Source: Methylotuvimicrobium sp. KM2
GTDB lineage: Bacteria > Pseudomonadota > Gammaproteobacteria > Methylococcales > Methylomonadaceae
NCBI RefSeq assembly: GCF_038051925.1
Contig: NZ_CP150634.1
Coordinates: 682,001 to 746,000 of the forward strand
Direction: 5' to 3'
DNA: 64,000 nt
A program made the position numbers and the translations under genes. Position 1 is the stretch's first letter; every line of letters begins with the position of its first letter. The notes beneath the pieces were generated by a model. The model was given only the letters and a program-made list of their open reading frames with translations, was not told the origin of the DNA and searched no databases. This document shows, piece by piece, positions 45,120 to 54,510 of the stretch.

Positions 45120-45262
45120 TGCTCATCGTAGATTAAAATTCGGCGACGGGGCGTCTTGTCGGGCGAGTGACCGTAACCTCAGCCACCCTCGCACTTTCAT
45201 TGGCCGGGACGATGCCAAGCCCTCACAACCGTTATGGTGAAATGCTTTTTCTAGGATAATGG
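45120..45262. repeat. Fragments of TATACC-family and type D repeats
   Basis: ATCGTAGATTAAAATTCGGC matches one end of the TATACC-family MITEs, CTTGTCGGGCGAGTGACCG matches type E, and TTATGGTGAAATGCTTTTTC matches type D. They sit ahead of the sucrose operon. Confidence 0.5.
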
Positions 45263-45327
45263 GCTGAGGTTTCAAGGTGATCCGGTGGATGCCGCAAGTT
45301 AGTGTTACTTGAGATAGTTGTTCGTGA

Positions 45328-47490
45328 ATGAGAGAATACAATTTATCTCCAGCTGAAATGAGTTCGATCATGACGAGCAAGAAGGTTTCGCATTATATTC
45401 TTTTAATCAGTGTTCACGGCCTGATACGCGGACGAGATTTAGAACTGGGACGCGATGCCGATACCGGAGGTCAGACCAAGTATGTCGTGGATTTAGCGAG
45501 GGCGTTAGCGTACCAACCTTCGGTAGGTCGGGTTGATTTAGCAACGCGATTGATTGACGATCCCGAGGTTGGTGCCGATTATCGCAAAGCGCTTGAGCCG
45601 CTGGATAAAAACGCGCAAATCGTCCGGATTCCGGCCGGTCCCGAAGGCTATATCAAGAAAGAGGAGCTTTGGGATTATCTCGATATTTTCGCCGACAATT
45701 TGTTGGAGTGGCTCCGGCAACAGACGCGTATGCCGGACGTGATTCATAGTCATTATGCCGACGCCGGCTATGTGGGCGTGCGGCTGTCGCTTTTGACCGG
45801 TATCCCATTGGTGCATACCGGGCATTCACTGGGCAGAGACAAGCTCGGTCGTTTGCTGGCAATGGGCTTACCGAATGATTTGATCGAACAGCGATATCAT
45901 ATTTCCAAAAGAATCAGCGCCGAAGAGGACGTGCTGGCCAATGCCGAATTGGTCGTGACTAGTACTCGCAACGAGATTGCCGAACAATACGAGCTCTACG
46001 ACTATTATCAGCCGGAACGCATGGTCGTGATTCCGCCGGGAACCGATCTGGAGCAGTTTCATCCTCCTGAAAACAAGGTAAAAATAGCCTTCGGCAAATC
46101 GCTGGAGCCTTTTTTGAATAATCCTAAAAAACCGATGATTCTGGCGTTGTCGCGTCCTGACGAACGCAAGAACATAGTCTCGCTAGTTCATGCTTACGGC
46201 GAGTCTCCCGAATTACAGAAATTAGCGAATTTAGTGATCGTAGCCGGCAATCGCGACGATATCCGGGAAATGGACGAAGGCGCGCAAGCGGTGCTGACCG
46301 AAATTCTATTACTGGTCGATTACTACGACTTATACGGCCATATTGCGATCCCTAAGCACCACAAACAGGAGGATGTTCCGGATATTTACCGCTTGGCCGC
46401 GCAATCGAAAGGCGTGTTCGTCAATCCGGCATTGACCGAGCCGTTCGGCTTAACTTTACTGGAGGCGGCAGCATGCGGATTGCCGCTGGTCGCGACCGAA
46501 AACGGCGGCCCGGTCGATATTATCGGTGCTTGCCATAACGGTATTCTCGTCGATCCGCTGGATAGCAGCGCGATAGCGAATGCGTTGCTGGACATTTTAA
46601 GCAGTCCGAAAAAATGGGAAAAATTTTCCGAAAAAGGCCTTAAAAATGTTCGGAAACGCTATTCCTGGGATGCGCATGCACAAAAGTATCTTGAGACGAT
46701 ACAGCCATTATTGGAGCATCATCCGGAGTTTCCGAAAGTGGCGCGCGTGCGAGGCGATTTGAGCTATCGCGATCGAGCCGTTTTTTCCGATATCGATCAA
46801 AGTTTATTGGGCAGCGCCGAAGGTTTGAAAGCGTTTGCCGCTTATTTGGCCGAGAATCGAAAAAAAGTTTTTTTCGGTGTCGCGACCGGCCGCAGACTCG
46901 ATTCGGCGATGACAATTTTAAAGAGAAACGGCCTGCCGGTACCGGATGTTTTAATCACCAGCTTGGGAACCGAAATTGTTTATTCGCCCCAAATGACGCC
47001 GGACAGCGCTTGGGCAAGACATATCGATTACCACTGGAATAGCAAGGCCATACGCCGCATTATCGGGGAATTGCCCGGTTTGACTTTACAGTCCAAAAGC
47101 GAGCAAAGCCGATTCAAGATTTCCTATCATTACGATGCCGAGCAGGCGCCGACGGTAGAAGAGATTCAAACGTTGTTACGTCAGGAGGAGCAGGCGGTCA
47201 ATGTGTATTTATCATTCGGGCAATTTTTCGACATCGTTCCGGTGCGGGCTTCGAAAGGTTTGGCCTTGCGTTATTTTGCCCAGCAGTGGAATCTGCCGTT
47301 GGAGCGTATTTTAGTCGCCGGCGGCTCCGGCGCCGATGAAGACATGATGCAGGGCAATACCTTGGCGGTTGTCGTCGCTAATCGGCATCGCGAGGAATTA
47401 TCGGGTTTACGCGAGCCCGAGCGGATTTATTTTGCGGCGCAACCTTTTGCGCTCGGTATCATCGAGGCGATAGAACATTATGATTTTTAA
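45328..47490 (+). CDS. sps: Sucrose-phosphate synthase (two-domain)
   Basis: 720 residues from ATG 45328; an ATG at 45370 (MTSKKVSHYILLISVHG) is equally possible as neither has a clear ribosome site. The GT4 glycosyltransferase domain spans about 20-475: HGLIRGRDLELGRDADTGGQ, HSHYADAGYVG, NPALTEPFGLTLLEAAACG. A C-terminal HAD phosphatase-like domain (about 490-720) begins VFSDIDQSLLG. Makes sucrose-6-phosphate from UDP-glucose and fructose-6-phosphate; sucrose serves as osmolyte in halotolerant methanotrophs. First gene of sps-spp-fruK, followed by ams. Confidence 0.94.
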   Translation: MREYNLSPAEMSSIMTSKKVSHYILLISVHGLIRGRDLELGRDADTGGQTKYVVDLARALAYQPSVGRVDLATRLIDDPEVGADYRKALEPLDKNAQIVRIPAGPEGYIKKEELWDYLDIFADNLLEWLRQQTRMPDVIHSHYADAGYVGVRLSLLTGIPLVHTGHSLGRDKLGRLLAMGLPNDLIEQRYHISKRISAEEDVLANAELVVTSTRNEIAEQYELYDYYQPERMVVIPPGTDLEQFHPPENKVKIAFGKSLEPFLNNPKKPMILALSRPDERKNIVSLVHAYGESPELQKLANLVIVAGNRDDIREMDEGAQAVLTEILLLVDYYDLYGHIAIPKHHKQEDVPDIYRLAAQSKGVFVNPALTEPFGLTLLEAAACGLPLVATENGGPVDIIGACHNGILVDPLDSSAIANALLDILSSPKKWEKFSEKGLKNVRKRYSWDAHAQKYLETIQPLLEHHPEFPKVARVRGDLSYRDRAVFSDIDQSLLGSAEGLKAFAAYLAENRKKVFFGVATGRRLDSAMTILKRNGLPVPDVLITSLGTEIVYSPQMTPDSAWARHIDYHWNSKAIRRIIGELPGLTLQSKSEQSRFKISYHYDAEQAPTVEEIQTLLRQEEQAVNVYLSFGQFFDIVPVRASKGLALRYFAQQWNLPLERILVAGGSGADEDMMQGNTLAVVVANRHREELSGLREPERIYFAAQPFALGIIEAIEHYDF

Positions 47491-47508
47491 ACGACTGAGA
47501 GCAGAACT

Positions 47509-48357
47509 ATGACCGACCGGCTTTTGCTTTGCACCGACCTTGATCGAACCTTATTGCCGAACGGCAATGAGCCGGAGTCGTCGATGGCGAGGGTTTATTT
47601 CAAGGCCTTGGCGCGCCATCCCGGGGCCACGCTGGCATATGTGACCGGCAGGCATCAGGCCTTAGTGCAGCAAGCAATAGCCGAATACGATTTGCCGTTG
47701 CCGGATTATGTGATCGGCGATGTCGGTACTACGATTTATCAAATCGTCGATCATGAATGGCAAGAGTGGCCGCAATGGAGTCATGAAATCGAACCGGATT
47801 GGGCCGGACGCGAACATGCCGAGATGCATCGTTTGTTCAGTGAATTGTCCGAATTGACGCTACAGGAAGACGCGAAGCAGAATCGTTTCAAGCTCAGTTA
47901 TTATGTATCGGCAGCAATCGATCCGAAGCCTTTGTTGACTGAAATGAGAAAACGCTTGGCGTCGAATTCGATTCGAGCAGAGCTCATTTACAGTGTCGAC
48001 GAAACCACGCATACTGGGCTGCTGGATGTTTTACCGGCTTGCGCGACTAAGTTTCATGCGGTCGAGTTTTTAATGAAGCAGCTCGGTTTTGGTTTGGATA
48101 ACACGGTTTTCGCCGGCGATAGCGGTAATGATCTACCCGTGCTGACTAGCCCGATTAACTCGGTGTTGGTCGCCAATGCGACCGGCGAGGTACGCAAGCA
48201 GGCGCTGCAATTGGCTCGGGAGCAATCGACCGAGCAATCCTTGTATTTGGCTGAAGGCGGTTTTCTCGGAATGAACGGTAATTACAGTGCCGGTATTTTA
48301 GAAGGCGTTGTGCATTATTTACCCGAAATCAAACACTGGATTATTGGCGATGAATAA
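47509..48357 (+). CDS. spp: Sucrose-6-phosphate phosphatase
   Basis: 282 residues, HAD superfamily. The nucleophile motif is CTDLDRTLLPNG; the later motifs include FKLSYYV and VFAGDSGNDLPVL. It releases sucrose from the product of Sps. 18 bases after sps; its last codons overlap the fruK start (ATGAATAA). Confidence 0.93.
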   Translation: MTDRLLLCTDLDRTLLPNGNEPESSMARVYFKALARHPGATLAYVTGRHQALVQQAIAEYDLPLPDYVIGDVGTTIYQIVDHEWQEWPQWSHEIEPDWAGREHAEMHRLFSELSELTLQEDAKQNRFKLSYYVSAAIDPKPLLTEMRKRLASNSIRAELIYSVDETTHTGLLDVLPACATKFHAVEFLMKQLGFGLDNTVFAGDSGNDLPVLTSPINSVLVANATGEVRKQALQLAREQSTEQSLYLAEGGFLGMNGNYSAGILEGVVHYLPEIKHWIIGDE

Positions 48358-49258
48358 AAATCCGATCACTATTTTCGGCGAGGTTTTGTTCGATCATTTT
48401 CCCGACGGCAGCCGGGTGCTCGGCGGCGCGCCGTTCAATGTCGCATGGCATTTGCAGGCCTTCCGGCAAGAACCGCATTTCATCAGTCGTGTCGGTCAGG
48501 ATGCGACCGGAGACTCGGTCATTGCCGCGATGCATAAGTGGGGCATGGATATGTCGGGTTTGCAAAGGGATAGCCGGCATCCTACCGGTGTCGTCGATAT
48601 CGTCATCGAGCAGGGCGAACCCGCCTATACGATCGTACCGGAACAGGCCTACGATTATATTGATGAAGACGAGCTTCAAGATACGGATCGTCCCGGATTG
48701 CTTTATCACGGCACGCTGTCCTTGCGTCAGCCGGTTTCAAGGGCGGCTTTGGACGTTCTTAAAGACGGACACAAGGGGCGTATATTCATGGATGTCAATT
48801 TGCGCGAACCTTGGTGGCAAAAAGACCAAGTGCTTGAATGGCTCGGTCAAGCCGATTGGGTCAAGCTGAATCATCATGAGTTGGCGGCGCTTTATCAGGT
48901 TTCGGGCGATCTTAAGTCCGATATGCGGCGCTTTGTCGAGCTTTACCGATTACAAGGATTGATCGTTACGAGCGGCAAGCAAGGCGCGTTTGCGACCGAT
49001 CGCCACGGTGAATCGTGCCGGGTTATGCCGGGCGAAATCGCCCAAGTGATCGATACGGTCGGTGCCGGCGATGCGTTCGCTTCGGTGATGCTACTCGGGC
49101 TCAATCTCGATTGGCCGCTGCAAATCACGATGGAGCGCGCGCAAGCATTTGCTTCGGCCATGGTCGGCCAAAGAGGTGCGACGGTCAGCGATCCTGTATT
49201 TTATGAAACGTTCATAGCTGATTGGGATCTACTCCCATTTGATCGAAAAACCGTCTAA
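48350..49258 (+). CDS. fruK: Fructokinase (PfkB family)
   Basis: 302 residues from ATG 48350, overlapping spp by eight bases. PfkB features: VLGGAPFNVAWHLQAF at the N terminus and VDTVGAGDAFASVM (GAGD catalytic motif) at the C terminus. Phosphorylates fructose, recycling sucrose breakdown products. The last nine residues (LLPFDRKTV) and the stop lie within the CTACTCCC-family MITE, so the native C terminus was replaced on insertion. Confidence 0.92.
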   Translation: MNKNPITIFGEVLFDHFPDGSRVLGGAPFNVAWHLQAFRQEPHFISRVGQDATGDSVIAAMHKWGMDMSGLQRDSRHPTGVVDIVIEQGEPAYTIVPEQAYDYIDEDELQDTDRPGLLYHGTLSLRQPVSRAALDVLKDGHKGRIFMDVNLREPWWQKDQVLEWLGQADWVKLNHHELAALYQVSGDLKSDMRRFVELYRLQGLIVTSGKQGAFATDRHGESCRVMPGEIAQVIDTVGAGDAFASVMLLGLNLDWPLQITMERAQAFASAMVGQRGATVSDPVFYETFIADWDLLPFDRKTV

Positions 49259-49404
49259 GAATAAAAGGTATGGGATGTGTCTATCGAGGACCGCCGTGAA
49301 CCCATCCATGGGGGCTTGGCGGCAGCTCCCTGCTGCCGACATCCTCGCTAGCCACACCCCATACCTTCATAAAGTTAGCTAATTTTTGAGTATAAAGGGA
49401 GTAG
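49229..49404. mobile_element. MITE, CTACTCCC family, copy 1
   Basis: 176 bp from CTACTCCCATTTGATCG to GAGTATAAAGGGAGTAG with inverted ends. Contains GGTATGGGATGTGTC...GCCACACCCCATACC and GGCGGCAG...CTGCCGAC stems. Copy 2 lies inverted at 53272-53449 on the far side of ams-fetAB. Starts within fruK. Confidence 0.8.
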
Positions 49405-49491
49405 ACTAAGCTATCCATTCTTTAGTCGTGACCGGGTCGAGCCTTAGCGCTACCGGGTTACGAAATTTTACATTTTTCCCACATCCTAACC

Positions 49492-51447
49492 ATGTACGAA
49501 CAGATTTCGCATTCCTTATTAAATGAAATTTTAGATGATCTTAAGCCGGAAATCCGCAGGCAGGATTTACGGCATTTTTACACGCGTCTCGGCGCGAATT
49601 TTTATGCGATTCATAATCTGTTTCATCATCTATACGGCCGCCGCGACGATTTCAAGGAGCAAATGCTCAAGTTGGTCGAAACCTTGGCCCGGCAATATAT
49701 TCAGCGGCCGGAAGAGTTGGAAAGACTCGATATCGCGCGGGAAAATGATCACAACTGGTTTTTGAATCAAAAATGGGTCGGTATGGCTTTGTACAGTGCA
49801 GGGTTTGCCGACGACTTGGCCGGCGTGGCGGATAATACCTCTTATTTTCAAGAGCTCGGCGTCAATTTGGTGCACATCATGCCGATTCTCGAGTGTCCTA
49901 CCGGCAAAAGCGACGGCGGTTATGCGGTCAGTAATTTCAGGCAGATCGATAGCCGTGTCGGCAAACTAGAAGATTTACAGCGGGTTTCAAGCGAGTTCAG
50001 AAAGCGCGATATTCTGTTGACTTTGGACGTTGTGTTGAATCATACCTCGGACGAGCATGAATGGGCTCAGCGGGCGAAGGCAGGAGAACAAAAATATCAA
50101 GATTATTATTACATCTTCGATAATCGTGAAATTCCCGATATGTTCGAACAAAGCATGCCCGAAATTTTTCCGGAAACCGCACCGGGTAATTTTACCTGGG
50201 ACGAAACCCTGCAGAAATGGGTGATGACGGTCTTTAACGATTATCAATGGGATCTCAACTACAGCAACCCTTCGGTATTCATCGAAATGCTCGACGTGAT
50301 TCTCTTTTGGATCAATCAAGGCGCCGATATTATCCGGCTCGATGCCGTGGCTTTTTTATGGAAGAAAATGGGTACGACCTGTCAAAACGAACGCGAAGCG
50401 CATCTGTTGCTGCAGTTGATGAAAGACTGTTGCCAAGTAACCGCGCCGGGATCCTTGTTTATTGCCGAGGCGATTGTCGCGCCGGTCGAGATTACTAAAT
50501 ATTTCGGCGAGGACGCGATTATCGCGAAAGAGTGTGAAATCGCCTATAACGCGACGCTGATGGCCTTGCTTTGGGATGCCTTGGCGACGCGCAATAGCAA
50601 ATTACTGTATCAAGGCTTGAAAAGCCTGCCCGATAAATTGGAGCGAGCGACTTGGTTGAATTATGTGCGTTGCCATGACGATATCGGCCTAGGATTCGAT
50701 GATAACGATGTGCGGCATGTCGGTTATGATCCGGTCGCGCATCGTCGCTTTCTGGTCGATTTCTATACAGGGGTTTATGAGGACTCAATCGCGAGCGGCG
50801 TGCCGTTCATGCGTAACGACAAAACCGGCGATGCGCGGATTGCCGGGTCGCTGGCTTCGCTGGCCGGTCTTGAGACGGCGATTCAGTCCGATGACGAGCA
50901 TGCGATCGATATCGCGCTAAACAAAATCATATTAATGCATAGCGTGATATTTTCATTCGGCGGCCTTCCGCTTCTGTATTACGGCGATGAGATCGCGACC
51001 TTCAATGATCACAGTTATCTCGATCAACCCGATAAGGCCAACGATAGCCGCTGGATTCACCGGCCCAAGATCGATTGGGAACGGGCCGAGCAACGTAAAA
51101 AACAAGGTACGGTCGAGCATGCCGTATTTAGCGCATTGAAAAAAATGATCGCGATTCGCAAGGAAACCACGGCTTTTGCCGACTTCAATAATCGGCAGTT
51201 GATCGATTGCGAAAACCCGCATATTTTTTCGTTTATCCGTTACGATCATAACCGGCCTTCGGAGCAAGTGCTGGTGATTTGTAATTTCAGCGAGCAAGCG
51301 CAGCGTATCAAGATGGAAAAATTTAATACAGCAGGGTTTGGCATTTACGGACAAATCAGCGATTTATACACCGGCAAGCGTCCGACTGAATTCGACCAGC
51401 AACTGGTCATTCAGCCGTGCCAATTTTATTGGTTGACTGAGTATTGA
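49492..51447 (+). CDS. ams: Amylosucrase (GH13)
   Basis: 651 residues. Splits sucrose into fructose and a growing glucan. GH13 motifs: LDVVLNHTSDEH, IIRLDAVAFLW (nucleophile Asp), LFIAEAIVAP (acid Glu), VRCHDDIGLGF (Asp). The N-terminal helical domain (about 1-90) is typical of amylosucrases. It completes the sucrose cluster of halotolerant methanotrophs and may return stored sucrose to glycogen-like polymer. A MITE separates it from fruK, so it may have its own promoter. Confidence 0.95.
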   Translation: MYEQISHSLLNEILDDLKPEIRRQDLRHFYTRLGANFYAIHNLFHHLYGRRDDFKEQMLKLVETLARQYIQRPEELERLDIARENDHNWFLNQKWVGMALYSAGFADDLAGVADNTSYFQELGVNLVHIMPILECPTGKSDGGYAVSNFRQIDSRVGKLEDLQRVSSEFRKRDILLTLDVVLNHTSDEHEWAQRAKAGEQKYQDYYYIFDNREIPDMFEQSMPEIFPETAPGNFTWDETLQKWVMTVFNDYQWDLNYSNPSVFIEMLDVILFWINQGADIIRLDAVAFLWKKMGTTCQNEREAHLLLQLMKDCCQVTAPGSLFIAEAIVAPVEITKYFGEDAIIAKECEIAYNATLMALLWDALATRNSKLLYQGLKSLPDKLERATWLNYVRCHDDIGLGFDDNDVRHVGYDPVAHRRFLVDFYTGVYEDSIASGVPFMRNDKTGDARIAGSLASLAGLETAIQSDDEHAIDIALNKIILMHSVIFSFGGLPLLYYGDEIATFNDHSYLDQPDKANDSRWIHRPKIDWERAEQRKKQGTVEHAVFSALKKMIAIRKETTAFADFNNRQLIDCENPHIFSFIRYDHNRPSEQVLVICNFSEQAQRIKMEKFNTAGFGIYGQISDLYTGKRPTEFDQQLVIQPCQFYWLTEY

Positions 51448-51460
51448 GTAGAGAATAGTT

Positions 51461-51502
51461 AGCAGTGAGCAGTGAGCAGTGAATAGTGAATAGTGAATAA
51501 GG
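51461..51502. repeat. Short tandem repeat, 7-bp units
   Basis: About six units in a row of AGCAGTG then AATAGTG, between ams and fetA. Confidence 0.75.
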
Positions 51503-51546
51503 CAAGTAGTGAGTTCGGGCTTATGTTCTTTTAAATCATTAAATCA

Positions 51547-52209
51547 ATGAATCCAATCATTCGATTCGATCGAGTATCGGTAGCGGTTCGTGAAAAAACC
51601 ATCCTATCCAATATTAGTTTTGCCCTGTTCCCCGGCGAAAAAGCAGTTTTATGCGGTAAGTCGGGTTCCGGCAAGAGTAGCGTGTTGAGAGCCTTTATCG
51701 GACTTCATGCCGTCGCCGCCGGCGGCGTCTATTTTCAGCAAATGCAATTGACTCCCGCATCGGTCCATACGATTCGAAGTGCGACGGCTTATATCGGCCA
51801 AGAACCCATACTTGGCGCCGAGACCGTACGCGAAGCTTTGTTGTTGCCTTTTCAGTTTAAAACCCATCGGAACCAAAGGCCTCCGGATGCTCGGCTGGTT
51901 GAAGTATTGAATCGTTTGCATCTGTCGCTCGATATTTTAAAGCGGAAATGTAGCCGAATATCCGGTGGCGAAAAACAACGGATTGCATTGGCGCGAGGAC
52001 TACTATTAGGTAAAAGCTTGTATTTGTTGGATGAGATTACCAGCGCATTGGATGCGGAAAGCAAACAAGCGGTATTCGATGTGTTTTCCGACCCTCAATT
52101 AACGGTGCTTTCAGTCGCTCACGATACGGAGTGGTTGGCGCGCTGCGATCGTATTTTAGAACTGGAAGCGGGCCGCTTGGTTCGGGAAAGAACATATGGA
52201 AACGCTTGA
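51547..52209 (+). CDS. fetA: ABC transporter ATP-binding protein FetA (YbbL)
   Basis: 220 residues. Walker A GKSGSGKSS (about 38), signature RISGGEKQRIALARGL, Walker B LYLLDEITSALD, then the H-loop SVAHD. With FetB it forms an exporter linked to iron homeostasis and oxidative stress in E. coli. It overlaps fetB by 14 bases. Confidence 0.88.
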   Translation: MNPIIRFDRVSVAVREKTILSNISFALFPGEKAVLCGKSGSGKSSVLRAFIGLHAVAAGGVYFQQMQLTPASVHTIRSATAYIGQEPILGAETVREALLLPFQFKTHRNQRPPDARLVEVLNRLHLSLDILKRKCSRISGGEKQRIALARGLLLGKSLYLLDEITSALDAESKQAVFDVFSDPQLTVLSVAHDTEWLARCDRILELEAGRLVRERTYGNA

Positions 52210-52987
52210 TATCGAACTGCCGCGAATGGCGCTGCTCTATGGCCTTTGTTTACTGCCTTGGTTGTTGCTGCGAATGCTTGGCTTGCTGCTTAGCCGGGAT
52301 ATCGGCATTAGCGTTTTACGGATGAGCGTGCAGTTGGCCTTGGTCGGGTTTTATCTGAAGTGGCTGTTCGAACTCAACAATCCTTGGTTCAATGGCTTAT
52401 GGATACTGGTGATGCTTTTGGTCGCCGATTTCAGCATTTTACGTCGAGCAGGCCTTAAAGTGCGTTATTTTGCCTTGGTCACATTTATAGCCATTGCTTT
52501 CAGTATTTTGTTCTCGTCTGCATTTTTGGTGTTTTGGGTAATACGACCGACGCTTTTTTACGATGCTCGGTATGTTGTCCCGTTGGCCGGCATGATTCTA
52601 GGCAACTGTCTGCAAGGCAACGTGATCGCATTGGAACGATTCTATTCGGCATTACGCAAGAACGAGAACGAGTACGCGACTTTTCTGATGCTAGGGGCAA
52701 CACGCATGGAGGCAGTTCGGCCATATTTTCGAGATGCGATAAAAGCTGCAATCAATCCGACGATTGCCGGCATGGCGACGATGGGATTGGTTTCTTTGCC
52801 CGGCATGATGACCGGACAGATTCTCGGCGGCAGCGAGCCCTGGGTGGCGGTAAAATATCAAATCGCGATCATGATTTGTATTTTTACCAGCACCACGCTC
52901 GCGACGATTATAAATTTACGGCTCACCCTGAATAGTGCGTTCAATGAATTTGATGTGTTGCGCGACGAAGCGATCAAGTCGTCTTGA
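52196..52987 (+). CDS. fetB: ABC transporter permease FetB (YbbM)
   Basis: 263 residues with about seven membrane helices. The family core is present: VPLAGMILGNCLQGNVIALER, LMLGATRMEAVRPYFRDAI and GLVSLPGMMTGQILGG. Partner of FetA, starting inside its 3' end. Confidence 0.9.
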   Translation: METLDIELPRMALLYGLCLLPWLLLRMLGLLLSRDIGISVLRMSVQLALVGFYLKWLFELNNPWFNGLWILVMLLVADFSILRRAGLKVRYFALVTFIAIAFSILFSSAFLVFWVIRPTLFYDARYVVPLAGMILGNCLQGNVIALERFYSALRKNENEYATFLMLGATRMEAVRPYFRDAIKAAINPTIAGMATMGLVSLPGMMTGQILGGSEPWVAVKYQIAIMICIFTSTTLATIINLRLTLNSAFNEFDVLRDEAIKSS

Positions 52988-53036
52988 ATCAATGGTTAAG
53001 TAACTGTCCATCATTTACTTAGGATTTGGCCGTAAA

Positions 53037-53196
53037 TATACCCATCGGAGATCAAAATTCGGCGCCGGGGCACCCGTCAAAGGACGCCGTGAATACCTCC
53101 CTGTAGGCTCTATGCCAGCTCCATGCTGGCAAAGCCTTTGCCGAGCACCCCGGCGCCTCCTAAGTTACTGCCGAAATTTGATGTGCGAACACTATA
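53037..53196. mobile_element. TATACC-family MITE, inverted copy
   Basis: From TATACCCATCGGAGATCAAA to a right end reading ACTGCCGAAATTTGATGTGC then ACTATA. Interior has CTCCATGCTGGCAAAGCC and TAGGCTCTATGCCAGC, shared in reverse with 61965-62193. Confidence 0.7.
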
Positions 53197-53271
53197 TTTA
53201 TCACGAAATCCTTGCCGAAGTTTAACGTAACGCACCCAATAAAATCGGGGAGCTGCTTTTAAACAGTTACT

Positions 53272-53449
53272 TACTCCCTTTATACTCAAAAATTAGCTAA
53301 CTTTGTGAAGGTATGGGGTGTGGCTAGCGAGGATGTCGGCAGCAGGGATCGCTGCCGTCAAGCCCCCATGGACGGGTTCACGGCGGTCCTCGATAGACAT
53401 ATCCCATGCCTTTTTATTCTTAGACGGTTTTTCAATCAAAAGGGAGTAG
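53272..53449. mobile_element. MITE, CTACTCCC family, copy 2 (inverted)
   Basis: Reverse complement of the element at 49229-49404 over its whole length, about 178 bp, with ends TACTCCCTTTATACTC and TCAAAAGGGAGTAG. Confidence 0.8.
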
Positions 53450-53494
53450 CCAATAAGTCCTCGACATCAATTATTGTCGTTTGACGCTCTCGGC

Positions 53495-53655
53495 CTTGAA
53501 ATCGCGACGAAGGCGTCGCTCCCACAACGCGTCGGGAGCTCTGTGGGAGCGATCCCCGGATCGTCCCTCACCTAGCGTTAGGTGAGGGAGAGCAAGGTGC
53601 GCTAAGTAACAACAAACGGTATCGATGTCGCATTCGCTAAGATTCATCATTTTTT
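53495..53655. repeat. Mosaic repeat (type C)
   Basis: GCGACGAAGGCGTCGCTCCC, GTGGGAGCGATCCCCGGATC and the CCCTCACCTAGCGTTAGGTGAGGG hairpin core, then AACAAACGGTATCGATGTCG. Confidence 0.65.
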
Positions 53656-53757
53656 ACCGAAGTTTAGCGTAACGGATCCGATAAAATCGGGAGATAGTTC
53701 TTAGACAGTTACTAAACTGCCGAATTCAGGGTAAAGCGCGCAATCCAACGAGCGCTC

Positions 53758-54201
53758 TCATTGCCGGGTAACGTATTTGAGAATTTCGATCACTTGCAGC
53801 GAATCTTGTGTGACAGCAAGGGCGGTCGCGTCGATTTCTTTCAGGGCGTGGGTAAGTTCGGGATCATGCATCACGACGATAGGAATGCCCATGCCTATCG
53901 CAAGGCCGGCATCGAATGCCGCTTCCCATTGTTTGTATTTTTCTCCGAAACGGACGACGACCAGGTCGGCTTGACCGAGATAATGATTATTGCGCAGTGC
54001 GTTGATCTTAGCGCTTTTATGATCGCGCCAGAAATTGTTTTCTTCCGGACCCAAGATTTCAGATCCGATGTTTTCACTGATGTTAAGGTCGGTAATCGGC
54101 CCGAGTACCTCGATGTCCAGATCGTTGTTTTCGATGCCCTGAATGATTTGGTCGCGCCAATCGGTATGCGTTTCACCGGATAAATATATTGTATAAGCCA
54201 T
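53758..54201 (-). CDS. ytoQ: YtoQ family protein
   Basis: 147 residues. Similar to Bacillus YtoQ: YLSGETHTDWRDQI at the N terminus, ENIGSEILGPEENNFWRDH, then RFGEKYKQWEAAFDAGLA. The fold is nucleoside 2-deoxyribosyltransferase-like; function unproven. Confidence 0.88.
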   Translation of the reverse strand: MAYTIYLSGETHTDWRDQIIQGIENNDLDIEVLGPITDLNISENIGSEILGPEENNFWRDHKSAKINALRNNHYLGQADLVVVRFGEKYKQWEAAFDAGLAIGMGIPIVVMHDPELTHALKEIDATALAVTQDSLQVIEILKYVTRQ

Positions 54202-54510
54202 AGGGGTACCTGCTTTGTGTGGTGGGTTTTCGCAAGGGTTTAAGCTTCACGCGTCGGTTTTTACAATGTGGGCCATAAGCGATTTATTTTTTTATACCTT
54301 TCGCACTTTAACCCAGCTTTAACAAGTGTAGTGCCATAAAATTAATTATTGCATATTATTCAATAACCTATTGACGCGCAATGTTAAGGCTGGGTTAAGT
54401 TTCGTCAGTTTCTAAGGAGGCGCCAGGGATGCAGCAATATCTTAAATCTACGGATTCGCGTTAGAATGGTAAACCATAAACGTTTATTTTAATGTAGGCA
54501 AGTATATTCA
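54202..54510. other. Gene-free stretch
   Basis: No gene. ATACCTTTCGCACTTTAACC (54293-54312) looks like an isolated end of the TATACC family, and TTAACCCAGC...GCTGGGTTAA-type blocks repeat (AACCCAGCTTTAAC, GGCTGGGTTAAG). Confidence 0.4.

Noticed and set aside
49229-49404. Rho-independent terminator after fruK
   Set aside because: The hairpins belong to a repeated element present elsewhere and have no T run; the MITE explanation covers them.
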